Shown piece by piece: positions 1 through 7,403 of a stretch of 35,338 nucleotides of DNA. Position 1 is the stretch's first letter. Each line of letters begins with the position of its first letter. Below the pieces are notes generated by a model, which was given only the letters and a program-made list of their open reading frames with translations, was not told the origin of the DNA and ran no database searches. Origin of the DNA: Sulfurovum sp. (GTDB lineage: Bacteria; Campylobacterota; Campylobacteria; Campylobacterales; Sulfurovaceae); the NCBI GenBank assembly GCA_021647715.1, contig JAKIUE010000013.1:1-35338 (forward strand). The letters are read 5' to 3'. The position numbers were made by a program, and so were the translations under genes.

Positions 1-2
1 CA

Positions 3-614
<612 letters not shown>

Positions 615-690
615 GAACCGTTAAGTAAACGACAATAGTTTGTCGTTTACAGGTTCGGAACCGAAACGGTCGTAGCGATAGCGAAGCCGT
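615..690 (+). repeat. Nested inverted repeats after guaB
   Basis: The stretch right after the guaB stop can fold strongly. An 11-bp perfect stem pairs 625-635 with 640-650 around a 4-nt loop. It is enclosed by GAACC at 615-619 and GGTTC at 652-656. GGTTC at 652-656 can alternatively pair with GAACC at 658-662. A third arm may pair ACGG near 675 with CCGT near 687, with two TAGCGA direct repeats between them. There is no clear U-run, so it is a weak intrinsic terminator candidate; it could be a processing site or a small palindromic repeat. Confidence 0.5.
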
Positions 691-721
691 GTAGGCAATA
701 AATATATAAATAAGGATATTT

Positions 722-982
722 ATGAAGAATTTACCTAATTTTGATGGAAAAGTTGTATCTTTTGGTTTACCCGATAGCACATTAGCTATATTTAATCCAA
801 AGTTTGAAAAACTAGCAGGTCGAATTTTCATTACAGGCACAATTCCTGAAGAATATACAAAAAATAATTATGCTTTAGGTAATTCATGTGCAATTTCTTG
901 GGATGCAATTACAGATTATATTGTTTTTAAAGATGAAAAAGCATATAAAAAACAGATGAAGAAATCAGCTAAAAAGAAATAA
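722..982 (+). CDS. Hypothetical small protein, 86 aa
   Basis: I do not recognise this protein. It has 86 residues, no signal peptide, no membrane segment and no cysteine pair; the C-terminal 20 residues or so are very lysine-rich. The ATG at 722 is preceded by an AAGGAT Shine-Dalgarno, and the codon use resembles that of its neighbours, so I think it is real. It stands alone between guaB and the HigBA cassette, with hairpins on both sides, so it is probably transcribed separately or by read-through from guaB. An orphan accessory gene is the simplest reading. Confidence 0.6.
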   Translation: MKNLPNFDGKVVSFGLPDSTLAIFNPKFEKLAGRIFITGTIPEEYTKNNYALGNSCAISWDAITDYIVFKDEKAYKKQMKKSAKKK

Positions 983-994
983 AATATTTTCTCG

Positions 995-1019
995 CGTTGC
1001 ACCTTTCTAAGGTGTAACG
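995..1019 (+). other. Hairpin downstream of the 86-aa gene
   Basis: An 11-bp stem (995-1005 with 1009-1019, one G-U pair) closes a 3-nt loop. There is no T-run after it, so it may be a Rho-independent-like 3' end, an RNA-stabilising hairpin or a recombination relic. Confidence 0.4.
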
Positions 1020-1042
1020 TCTACTTCACTCCCAAGTAAAAA

Positions 1043-1095
1043 TAAACCATAAATCACAAGATATTACATAGTAAGCACTAACAAATATTTACATA
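1043..1095 (+). repeat. Left copy of imperfect direct repeat bounding higBA
   Basis: Four blocks occur here in the same order as at 1713-1760: ACCATAAA (1046), ACAAGATAT (1056), ACAAATATT (1081) and TACATA (1090). Gaps between the blocks differ in length. The blocks lie either side of the higBA cassette. Confidence 0.5.
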
Positions 1096-1116
1096 TAACG
1101 ACATATGTGCTATACT
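1088..1116 (+). promoter_or_regulatory. higBA promoter with palindromic operator, probably leaderless
   Basis: A -35 TTTACA (1088-1093) and an extended -10 TGCTATACT (1108-1116) are 17 bp apart. The 8-bp palindrome ACATATGT (1101-1108) sits in the spacer, where HigA could bind. The expected transcription start, about 7 bases after the -10, coincides with the higB ATG at 1122. Confidence 0.65.
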
Positions 1117-1121
1117 ACTTT

Positions 1122-1403
1122 ATGATAAAGATATTTAAGTGTAAAGAGACGCAAAAAATATACAATAGAACGTTCTCTAAAAAGCTACCGCAAGACATAC
1201 AAAGGTCTGCCTACAAGAAACTTCTGATGATAGAAGCTTCTATAGATGTAGATGATTTGAAAATACCACCTGCAAATAGGTTGGAAAAATTATCTGGCAA
1301 TAGAGAAGGGCAGCATAGCATACGGGTCAATAAACAATACCGTATCTGTTTTAGGTGGGAAAATAGCTTTGCATTTGATGTTGAGATAGTGGATTATCAT
1401 TAA
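1122..1403 (+). CDS. higB: HigB toxin, RelE/HigB-family mRNA interferase
   Basis: Toxin of a type II toxin-antitoxin system; family members cleave mRNA on the ribosome. The 93-residue protein starts MIKIFKCKET and carries the family signature KLSGNREGQHSIRVNKQYRI followed by a C-terminal VEIVDYH. I chose ATG 1122 over the in-frame GTG at 1107 because homologues start MIKxF and because the promoter -10 element overlaps the GTG region. No Shine-Dalgarno precedes 1122, which fits leaderless translation. higA follows 15 nt downstream in the usual toxin-first order. Confidence 0.9.
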   Translation: MIKIFKCKETQKIYNRTFSKKLPQDIQRSAYKKLLMIEASIDVDDLKIPPANRLEKLSGNREGQHSIRVNKQYRICFRWENSFAFDVEIVDYH

Positions 1404-1418
1404 TATAAGGAGCTAACA

Positions 1419-1712
1419 ATGAAGATAACACCAATACACGCAGGAGAAATCCTATTAGAAGAGTTTATGCAACCTTTTGGGCTTAGTCAAAATGCATTGG
1501 CTAAGGCATTACATGTAACACCAAGACGCATTAATGAAATAGTCAATAAGAAAAGAGCAATAACAGCAGATACAGCATTGCGTCTTGCGAAATTTTTTGG
1601 AAATTCTGCTGAGTTTTGGATGAACTTACAAAATAGGTATGATTTGGAGAGCGCGAGAGATGCACTTTCTGTGAAGATAAATGATGAAGTTGAATTGTAT
1701 CATGCTTCGTAA
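1419..1712 (+). CDS. higA: HigA antitoxin, XRE-family DNA-binding protein
   Basis: Antitoxin and autorepressor partner of HigB. The 97-residue protein begins with the HigA/VapI signature (P-x-H-x-G-E-I-L-x-E-E-F), then a helix-turn-helix around residues 23-60 (LSQNALAKALHVTPRRINEI), and ends with the family stretch ALRLAKFFGNSAEFWMNLQ. GGAG stands eight bases before the ATG, unlike higB, so the antitoxin has the stronger initiation site. It probably represses the promoter at 1088-1116 alone or with HigB. Confidence 0.93.
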   Translation: MKITPIHAGEILLEEFMQPFGLSQNALAKALHVTPRRINEIVNKKRAITADTALRLAKFFGNSAEFWMNLQNRYDLESARDALSVKINDEVELYHAS

Positions 1713-1760
1713 TAGACCATAAAGCAGTTACAAGATATAATTTACAAATATTAGTACATA
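1713..1760 (+). repeat. Right copy of imperfect direct repeat bounding higBA
   Basis: Blocks ACCATAAA (1716), ACAAGATAT (1730), ACAAATATT (1744) and TACATA (1755) match the left copy at 1043-1095 in the same order. This copy contains the putative metY -10 element. Confidence 0.5.
1736..1741 (+). promoter_or_regulatory. Putative metY -10 element (TATAAT)
   Basis: A perfect TATAAT lies 30 bp before the metY start, with a start of transcription expected near 1748 and an AAGGAA ribosome-binding site downstream. No good -35 is visible, as is common for sigma-70 promoters in this phylum. Confidence 0.5.
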
Positions 1761-1770
1761 AGGAAAAATA

Positions 1771-3039
1771 ATGCATGAGCAAACACTAGCACTGCACGCA
1801 GGATATGAAAAAGATAATCAAAAAACAATGGCAGTACCCATTTATATGAGCACGGCTTTTGATTTTGGGAGTGCTGATTTTGCGGCGAGTAGTTTTAACC
1901 TAGAACAGGGCACAGATAATGTGTACACTAGAGTAGGTAACCCTACTAATGCTATATTGGAGAGAAGATTTGCTGAGGTTGAGGGAGGAAGTGCTTCACT
2001 TGCTGTGGCAAGCGGAATGGCTGCTATTTTTTATAGTATACTTAATGTTGCTGAAGCAGGTGATAACATTGTTGTATCTAATCAACTTTATGGGGGAACG
2101 GTTACACTATTTTCACAGACATTAAAAAAACTAGGCATAGAGAGTAGATTTTTTGATGTTCATGAACCTGAAGCGATAGAAGAACTCATAGACGACAAGA
2201 CAAGATGTCTCTTTTTTGAGACCATTTCAAATCCGAGTATTGATGTACCTAACTTTGATGCTATAGTAAGTATGGCTGATAAACATGGAATATTGAGCAT
2301 TGTAGATAATACAGTAGCCACACCTATGCTTTGTAAACCATTTGATTTTGGTGTAGATGTTGTGGTGCATAGTGCCAGTAAATATACTACGGGCCAAGGT
2401 ACGGCTATAGGTGGGCTTATTGTTGAGCGTAAAAACTTGTATGAAAAAATAAAAGGTAACAGTAGATACCCTTACTTTAATGAGCCAGAAGTTTCCTATC
2501 ATGGTTTAGTATTTGCAGACTCTGTAGTAAGTCCAGTATTGTTCACCTTTAGAACTCGAATGATACTTTTACGTGACACTGGGGCAGTACTTAGTCCGTT
2601 TAATACATGGTTGTTTATACAAGGGTTAGAAACATTGGCATTGAGAATGAAACAACATACACAAAGTGCATTAGAAATAGCAAAGTGGCTTCAGAAGAAA
2701 AACATTGTAAAAAAAGTGAATTACCCACTTCTAGAAGGCGATAAAAACTATGAAAATGCATCTAAATATCTTGCAAAGGGAGCGAGCGGTCTACTTAGTT
2801 TTGAAGTAGAAGACTATGCAACAGCAAAAAAGATATTGGACAAAGTAGAGATATTTTCTATTGTTGCAAACATAGGAGATAGTAAATCTATCATCAATCA
2901 TTCTGCATCTACAACACATCAGCAGTTAAGTAAAGACGAACTACTAAAAGCAGGAGTGAGTGAAGGATTGATAAGATTGAGTGTAGGGCTTGAAGATACA
3001 CAAGATTTGATTGATGATTTGACAAAAGCATTAGGGTAA
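1771..3039 (+). CDS. metY: O-acetylhomoserine sulfhydrylase
   Basis: Cytoplasmic pyridoxal-phosphate enzyme that converts O-acetylhomoserine and sulfide to homocysteine, the direct sulfhydrylation route to methionine. Its 422 residues fit the MetY subgroup of Cys/Met-metabolism enzymes. Visible are the N-terminal HAGYE motif, YTRVGNPT (residues 52-59), the cofactor-stacking NQLYGGT region, IVDNTVATP, and SASKYTTGQGT with the PLP lysine at K204. The start has an AAGGAA site. metX, which makes its substrate, lies just downstream behind its own promoter. Confidence 0.95.
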   Translation: MHEQTLALHAGYEKDNQKTMAVPIYMSTAFDFGSADFAASSFNLEQGTDNVYTRVGNPTNAILERRFAEVEGGSASLAVASGMAAIFYSILNVAEAGDNIVVSNQLYGGTVTLFSQTLKKLGIESRFFDVHEPEAIEELIDDKTRCLFFETISNPSIDVPNFDAIVSMADKHGILSIVDNTVATPMLCKPFDFGVDVVVHSASKYTTGQGTAIGGLIVERKNLYEKIKGNSRYPYFNEPEVSYHGLVFADSVVSPVLFTFRTRMILLRDTGAVLSPFNTWLFIQGLETLALRMKQHTQSALEIAKWLQKKNIVKKVNYPLLEGDKNYENASKYLAKGASGLLSFEVEDYATAKKILDKVEIFSIVANIGDSKSIINHSASTTHQQLSKDELLKAGVSEGLIRLSVGLEDTQDLIDDLTKALG

Positions 3040-3081
3040 TCGTAGGCTACTGTTGCTACAGCACCTTTACAAGTTTAAATA

Positions 3082-3090
3082 TGATAAAAT
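3082..3090 (+). promoter_or_regulatory. Extended -10 promoter for the metX operon
   Basis: TGATAAAAT (TG, one base, TAAAAT) at 3082-3090 lies 33 bp before the metX ATG. It would drive metX-xseB and the two overlapping genes after it. Confidence 0.5.
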
Positions 3091-3122
3091 CATACAATTA
3101 AATTTAAACACCAAAGCAGCCT

Positions 3123-4217
3123 ATGAAAATTGAAACCAAAACAGCACAATTTAGCTCCCCTTTATACCTAGAGAGTGGGCGTATCATAGAGCCGTATGAA
3201 ATTACGTATGAGACTTATGGTGAACTAAATGCAGACAAGTCTAATGTTGTTTTGATCTGTCATGCCCTCTCAGGTTCTCACCATGCAGCAGGGGTGTATG
3301 AAGGTGAGCGTAAAGCTGGTTGGTGGGACGGTCTTATCGGTGATGATAGGGCTATAGATACGAAGAAATATTTTGTTATCTCTACAAATGTACTGGGTTC
3401 TTGCTTTGGAACAACAGGCCCTATGAGTAACAACTACACGACACAAGCACCTTACCGATTGAAGTTTCCAGTAGTGACCATAAAAGACATGATACGTGCA
3501 CAGATGTATCTACTCTCTGACCTTGGGATACATCATGTTAAAGCGATTATAGGTGGCTCAATGGGTGGTATGCAAGCGTTACAGTTTGCTGTAGATTATC
3601 CAAACTTTGCAGATGATATCATTGCTTTAGCAGCGACATATGCAACACGTCCATGGACCATAGCATTTAATAAAGTAGCTGTAGAAGCTATACGGAGAGA
3701 CCCACGTTTTAACCATGGTAATTATGAAGTAGATGCATTTAAAGAAGAAGGACTTGATGGACTTGCTATTGGACGTATCGCAGGACATATCTCTTATCTT
3801 TCCCCAGACTCTATGGATAATAAGTTTGGGCGTAATTATGTCAATAATGATGGGCTTTTTGAGCTTTTTGGGCGTTATGAAGTGGAACGTTATATGGAAT
3901 ACAATACCAATAGCTTTTCTAAAAACTTTGATCCATTGTCATATCTCTATATAGTAAAGGCTATTAATACGTTTAATCTCAGTCGGGGATATGACTCTTT
4001 ACATGATGCAATAGAAAGAATCAAAGCAAGGGTACATTTGATAAGTTTTTCATCTGATTATCTATTTTTCCCTTCTGAAATGGAACATATAGCTAATATG
4101 ATGAAACGTAATGGACAAGAGTATACGTACTTGGAAGTAAAAAGTGACTATGGACATGATGCTTTTTTGGTTGAATTAGATAAATTTGAAGAGAATATTA
4201 AGGATGTATTAACATGA
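3123..4217 (+). CDS. metX: Homoserine O-acetyltransferase
   Basis: Transfers an acetyl group from acetyl-CoA to homoserine, giving the substrate of MetY; an alpha/beta-hydrolase-fold enzyme of methionine synthesis. The 364-residue length is typical. Seen are the oxyanion segment ALSGSHHAAG, the specificity region around GWWDGLIG, the nucleophile elbow GGSMGGMQ with S146, and the C-terminal SSDYLFFPSE and YGHDAF segments that carry the catalytic Asp and His. Its stop overlaps the xseB start as ATGA, indicating translational coupling. Confidence 0.96.
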   Translation: MKIETKTAQFSSPLYLESGRIIEPYEITYETYGELNADKSNVVLICHALSGSHHAAGVYEGERKAGWWDGLIGDDRAIDTKKYFVISTNVLGSCFGTTGPMSNNYTTQAPYRLKFPVVTIKDMIRAQMYLLSDLGIHHVKAIIGGSMGGMQALQFAVDYPNFADDIIALAATYATRPWTIAFNKVAVEAIRRDPRFNHGNYEVDAFKEEGLDGLAIGRIAGHISYLSPDSMDNKFGRNYVNNDGLFELFGRYEVERYMEYNTNSFSKNFDPLSYLYIVKAINTFNLSRGYDSLHDAIERIKARVHLISFSSDYLFFPSEMEHIANMMKRNGQEYTYLEVKSDYGHDAFLVELDKFEENIKDVLT

Positions 4218-4423
4218 AGAATAAAACTTTTGAAGAAAAATTAGAACACTCTAAAGTACTTTTAGAAAAGCTTATGAATCCTGAAATTACACTTGAAGAG
4301 TCTGTAAAACTCTATGAAGAGGGACTAAAAAATATTAAAGATGCCCAAAAACTGATTGAAGAAGCCAAAACAAAAATAACTGTTATTGATCAAGAAAATC
4401 AAACGATTCAAGAGGATAAATAA
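4214..4423 (+). CDS. xseB: Exodeoxyribonuclease VII small subunit
   Basis: Small subunit of exonuclease VII, which degrades single-stranded DNA and supports mismatch repair and recombination. The 69-residue protein matches the family: TFEEKLEHSKVLLEKLMNPE, then the strongly conserved LEESVKLYEEGLK, then a helix ending in ITVID. It is slightly shorter than the usual 75-85 residues. It overlaps metX (ATGA) and the following gene (TAATG). xseA is not in the window. Confidence 0.9.
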   Translation: MKNKTFEEKLEHSKVLLEKLMNPEITLEESVKLYEEGLKNIKDAQKLIEEAKTKITVIDQENQTIQEDK

Positions 4424-5232
4424 TGTCACAGTTGGTTGTAGCAGCACTTCAACTTCCCACACTAGGTATGAATGCTACTAGACTAGAGTTTTATTTAAAA
4501 CAAGCCAAACAAAGAGATGCAGATGTGATGTTATTAGGTGAGTATGTTTTAAATCATTTTTTTAAAGAGATTGAAACAATGTCTGTAAATATGGTAAAAG
4601 CCCAAACAAAAAAACACCTTGAATTCCTTAAAGAACTTTCTATGAGTTATGATATTGTTTTTGTAGCACCCATTATAGTTCATAAAAAAGATGGATACCA
4701 TAAAACCATTGTAAAAATAACACCAAACAATATACGCTATTATGAACAGCAAATACTACTCCCTTATGCACATTGGAATGAAAAGAAATTTTTTGCAAAC
4801 AAAGTGCTACCTCTTGAAGATGCTATGACATTTAGTGTTAAAGGATTCAAAGTCATGGTGATGGCAGGGTTTGAACTACACTTTGATCCATTTTGGGAAC
4901 AAGTAACCCGCAAAAAAGTTGACTTAGTACTCTTGCCCACTGCATCAACTTTTGGTTCTCATAACAGATGGAGAGAACTTATTAAAACCAAAGCTTTTTT
5001 ACATGGTTGTTATATATTGCGAGCTAATCGTTTGGGTGAATATGCTGATGATGAGGTTCAATGGAAGTTTTATGGTGATACCATGCTTGTTTCACCTGAA
5101 GGCGAAGTAGAAATGATGCTTGAAGATAAAGAGTCTATGTTGGTTGAAGTCATAGATAAAGCAGATGTAAATGAACACCGTAAGGCTTGGGGGTTTGAAA
5201 AAGAACTAAAAGAACGTGAAAGGTTAGTATGA
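4423..5232 (+). CDS. Nitrilase-superfamily protein, probably catalytically inactive
   Basis: Carbon-nitrogen hydrolase fold, 269 residues, close to the usual size. The family needs a Glu-Lys-Cys triad. By eye the Glu is present (E40 in LLGEYVL), the Lys region reads YYEQQILLP with Gln in place of Lys (about Q110), and the nucleophile elbow reads MAGFELHF, with Gly149 where Cys is expected before [YF]-E-L-x-F. The later conserved region PTASTFGSHNRWREL and the ANRLGE segment are intact, so the fold is kept. It lies between xseB and a ThiF-like gene with overlaps at both ends, which suggests a shared function with the latter. The alignment is manual; the substrate is unknown. Confidence 0.8.
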   Translation: MSQLVVAALQLPTLGMNATRLEFYLKQAKQRDADVMLLGEYVLNHFFKEIETMSVNMVKAQTKKHLEFLKELSMSYDIVFVAPIIVHKKDGYHKTIVKITPNNIRYYEQQILLPYAHWNEKKFFANKVLPLEDAMTFSVKGFKVMVMAGFELHFDPFWEQVTRKKVDLVLLPTASTFGSHNRWRELIKTKAFLHGCYILRANRLGEYADDEVQWKFYGDTMLVSPEGEVEMMLEDKESMLVEVIDKADVNEHRKAWGFEKELKERERLV

Positions 5233-5903
5233 CAACAGAAGAGTACTTTAATAGACAAATACAACTTTGGGGTTCTACTGTACAAAAAAGTTTAGAGAAA
5301 AAGAGAGTTGCCATTATAGGTGCTGGTGGACTTGGGTGTACTTTAGCTATGGCATTAGGTACATCAGGCATTGGTGAGATACATATGGTAGATTTTGATG
5401 ATGTATCTGCACATAATATACATAGACAAATAGCCTTTACCCTTGAGGATGAAGGATGTAATAAAGCAAAAGCAGTATGCAGACTTATTGAGGCTAAAAA
5501 TCCTTTTGTAAAAACCGTGGCATTTGATATGTCTTTTGATGACTTTAAGGAGATGGGAAACAGTTATGATTTGATACTTGATGCTACAGATAACTTGCCT
5601 GTACGTGGTGAGATAGATAAACATGCAAAAGAGATGAACACCCCTTGGATTTATGCATCCGTAGAAGAGTTCAATGGACAAGTATGTTTTTTTGATGAAG
5701 CAAATTTCCAAGTGTTTAATATCTCCGACCATAAGCCAGGGGGTATCACTGCACCAATAGTCATGCATATAGGATCACTTCAAGCAAATTTTGCTTTGCG
5801 TTATTTAGCAGGATTAACGGTGACCAAGGATAAGTTGTATTATGTGTATTTTAATGATGAAGGTGAGTTAATCACACAGAAATTTGGAATGCCAAAAGTC
5901 TAA
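5229..5903 (+). CDS. ThiF/MoeB/HesA-family adenylyltransferase-like protein
   Basis: E1-like family whose members adenylate the C-terminus of sulfur-carrier proteins (MoaD, ThiS) or ubiquitin-like proteins. The 224-residue protein has the starting RQIQLWG motif (R9), the nucleotide loop IIGAGGLG (29-36), MVDFDDV, HRQIAF with its arginine, DATDN and the closing IGSLQANFALRYLAG. The two CxxC pairs that bind zinc in MoeB and ThiF are missing: the second site reads DHKPGGITAPI where MoeB has a Cys-containing segment. It overlaps the nitrilase-like gene by ATGA. Sulfur-carrier activation is the closest guess. Confidence 0.85.
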   Translation: MTTEEYFNRQIQLWGSTVQKSLEKKRVAIIGAGGLGCTLAMALGTSGIGEIHMVDFDDVSAHNIHRQIAFTLEDEGCNKAKAVCRLIEAKNPFVKTVAFDMSFDDFKEMGNSYDLILDATDNLPVRGEIDKHAKEMNTPWIYASVEEFNGQVCFFDEANFQVFNISDHKPGGITAPIVMHIGSLQANFALRYLAGLTVTKDKLYYVYFNDEGELITQKFGMPKV

Positions 5904-5906
5904 TAG

Positions 5907-5915
5907 TGATACAAT
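5907..5915 (+). promoter_or_regulatory. Extended -10 promoter before lipoprotein gene
   Basis: TGATACAAT at 5907-5915 has the TG-n-TACAAT form, 24 bp before the ATG at 5940, with a GGAG site in between. Confidence 0.4.
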
Positions 5916-5939
5916 AGTAAAAATAGAGGAGAGTAGAGA

Positions 5940-6302
5940 ATGAAATTAAAATTTTTCTTTTTATCATTAGGAATTATAGGATTAGTTGGATGTACGCAAG
6001 AGACTCAAAATAGCTTAAGTCGCTCACTTCAAAACTGGACAGGTACCAATGGTGTTTTAGATATTTATGCAGGAGATAAATTGGTACATAAGTTTATACA
6101 TATAGATAAGATATCAACAGCAAAAGGTACAAGTGATGGAGATGCAAGACCTTATAGATATGGATATGGGATAGATGATTTAAATTTAAATGGTAAAAAA
6201 GATCTAGGAGAGGAAAAAGTATATTTTGAGTTCTCCGATTATTCTACCTCATATATCTTTTATGAACGAAACTCAAAGAAAAAGGCAAAGGAAAAGAAAT
6301 GA
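5940..6302 (+). CDS. Predicted lipoprotein, 120 aa
   Basis: Envelope lipoprotein of unknown role. The N-terminus has a basic start, a hydrophobic stretch and a lipobox LVGC with the lipidated Cys at residue 18. The mature part is hydrophilic, with a DLNLNGKKDLGEE stretch that resembles an EF-hand-like Asp/Asn-rich loop, and a Lys-rich tail. A GGAGAG ribosome-binding site precedes the start. The stop overlaps the ridA start (ATGA), so both are co-translated. I recognise no family beyond the lipoprotein signal. Confidence 0.8.
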   Translation: MKLKFFFLSLGIIGLVGCTQETQNSLSRSLQNWTGTNGVLDIYAGDKLVHKFIHIDKISTAKGTSDGDARPYRYGYGIDDLNLNGKKDLGEEKVYFEFSDYSTSYIFYERNSKKKAKEKK

Positions 6303-6691
6303 AATTTATACAGACAAATGAAGCCCCAGAAGCTATAGGACCATATTCTCAAGCTGTAGCAGTCAATGGTATGGTATATACATCTGGACAGATTGCATTA
6401 GATACTAATGGACAGATGGTAGGCATTGATGTGGAGACACAAACCCATCAAGTTTTAAAAAACTTATCTCAAGTACTTAGCGCGGCAGATGCAAGTTTTA
6501 ATGATGTGATTAAAACTACTATATTTTTAGCAGATATGGATGACTTTTTAAAAGTCAATAAAATTTATGCTGAATATTTTGGAAATCATAAACCAGCACG
6601 AAGTACAGTTGCTGTGAAAACATTACCTAAAAATGCTCTTGTAGAGATAGATTGTATTGCTCTCTCAGAGGCACATGTCAATTTCGGTTAA
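6299..6691 (+). CDS. ridA: RidA-family enamine/imine deaminase
   Basis: Hydrolyses reactive 2-aminoacrylate-type enamines and imines released by PLP enzymes, protecting cellular PLP proteins. The length of 130 residues is standard. Family motifs include EAIGPYSQAV (11-20), VYTSGQIALD, GIDVETQTHQVLKNL, the HKPARSTVAVKTLPK segment with substrate-binding R101, and VEIDCIA near the end. PLP enzymes such as MetY are encoded nearby, though co-location with the lipoprotein gene has no obvious functional meaning. Confidence 0.94.
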   Translation: MKFIQTNEAPEAIGPYSQAVAVNGMVYTSGQIALDTNGQMVGIDVETQTHQVLKNLSQVLSAADASFNDVIKTTIFLADMDDFLKVNKIYAEYFGNHKPARSTVAVKTLPKNALVEIDCIALSEAHVNFG

Positions 6692-6719
6692 TTTAAAAAA
6701 ATATTAAACATTTTTTGGG

Positions 6720-6725
6720 TATAAT
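6720..6725 (+). promoter_or_regulatory. rplU-rpmA promoter -10 (TATAAT)
   Basis: TATAAT at 6720-6725 is preceded by a T-run and GGG, the form typical of Campylobacterota sigma-70 promoters, which lack a clear -35. Transcription would start near 6732, giving a 45-nt leader before rplU with AAGGGG as ribosome-binding site. Confidence 0.7.
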
Positions 6726-6776
6726 TGCAAACTTTTAAAAAACATTAAGAAGTCAACAACAATCAAGGGGTTTGCA

Positions 6777-7082
6777 ATGTACGCAATCATTAAAGCAAGT
6801 GGTCAACAATTTAAAGTGCAAGAGGGTGATATCATCTGTTTTGATAACATGGGTCTTGAGCCAAAAGCAGCAGTAGAATTCAAAGAAGTTCTAGCAGTAG
6901 ATAAGGGTGACTTAGTAGTAGGTACTCCATTCGTAGAGGGTGCAGTAGTTAAAGGCGAAGTGATTAATGAAGGTAGAGATAAAAAAGTGATTATCTACAA
7001 AAAGAGAAGAAGAAAAGATTCAAAACTTAAACGTGGTTTCAGAAGAGACTTTACAAGAGTTAGAATTACTAAAATAGCATAA
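6777..7082 (+). CDS. rplU: 50S ribosomal protein L21
   Basis: Large-subunit protein that binds 23S rRNA. The 101-residue protein starts [18 protein letters not shown], the universal L21 opening, and contains [15 protein letters not shown] and the basic C-terminal segment [19 protein letters not shown]. rpmA follows after 35 nt, the near-universal order. Confidence 0.98.
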   Translation: MYAIIKASGQQFKVQEGDIICFDNMGLEPKAAVEFKEVLAVDKGDLVVGTPFVEGAVVKGEVINEGRDKKVIIYKKRRRKDSKLKRGFRRDFTRVRITKIA

Positions 7083-7117
7083 GCTTAAGAAAAATTAAAA
7101 TATAGAAGGAGCACACA

Positions 7118-7372
7118 ATGGCACATAAGAAAGGTCAAGGATCAACTCAGAATAACCGTGATTCGGCTGGACGTCGTTTAGGCGTTAAGAAATTTGGTGG
7201 GGAAGCAGTAATCCCTGGCAACATCATCATAAGACAAAGAGGGACAAAAGTCCACCCAGGTAATGGTGTAGGCATAGGTAAAGACCATACTATATTTGCA
7301 CTTATTGAAGGTGTAGTTAAGTTTGATAACAGAACTGCAAGTCAAAAGAGAGTTTCAGTAGTACCTGCATAA
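7118..7372 (+). CDS. rpmA: 50S ribosomal protein L27
   Basis: Large-subunit protein whose N-terminus reaches the peptidyl-transferase centre. The 84-residue protein begins [20 protein letters not shown], without the cleavable extension seen in Firmicutes, and continues with [18 protein letters not shown]. The start has an AGAAGGAG site. A strong terminator follows just after the stop. Confidence 0.98.
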   Translation: MAHKKGQGSTQNNRDSAGRRLGVKKFGGEAVIPGNIIIRQRGTKVHPGNGVGIGKDHTIFALIEGVVKFDNRTASQKRVSVVPA

Positions 7373-7377
7373 GCATT

Positions 7378-7403
7378 AAAGATCCAAATTATTTGGATCT
7401 TTT
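7378..7403 (+). terminator. Intrinsic terminator after rpmA, shared with convergent gene
   Basis: An 11-bp stem (7378-7388 with 7392-7402) with a 3-nt loop ends in a T-run. The A-rich left flank gives a weaker T-run on the reverse strand, so it can also end the lipoprotein gene at 7404-7712. Confidence 0.85.

Noticed and set aside
1713-3122. SAM-sensing riboswitch before metY or metX
   Set aside because: The leaders are only about 25 nt long and show no conserved aptamer-like helices.
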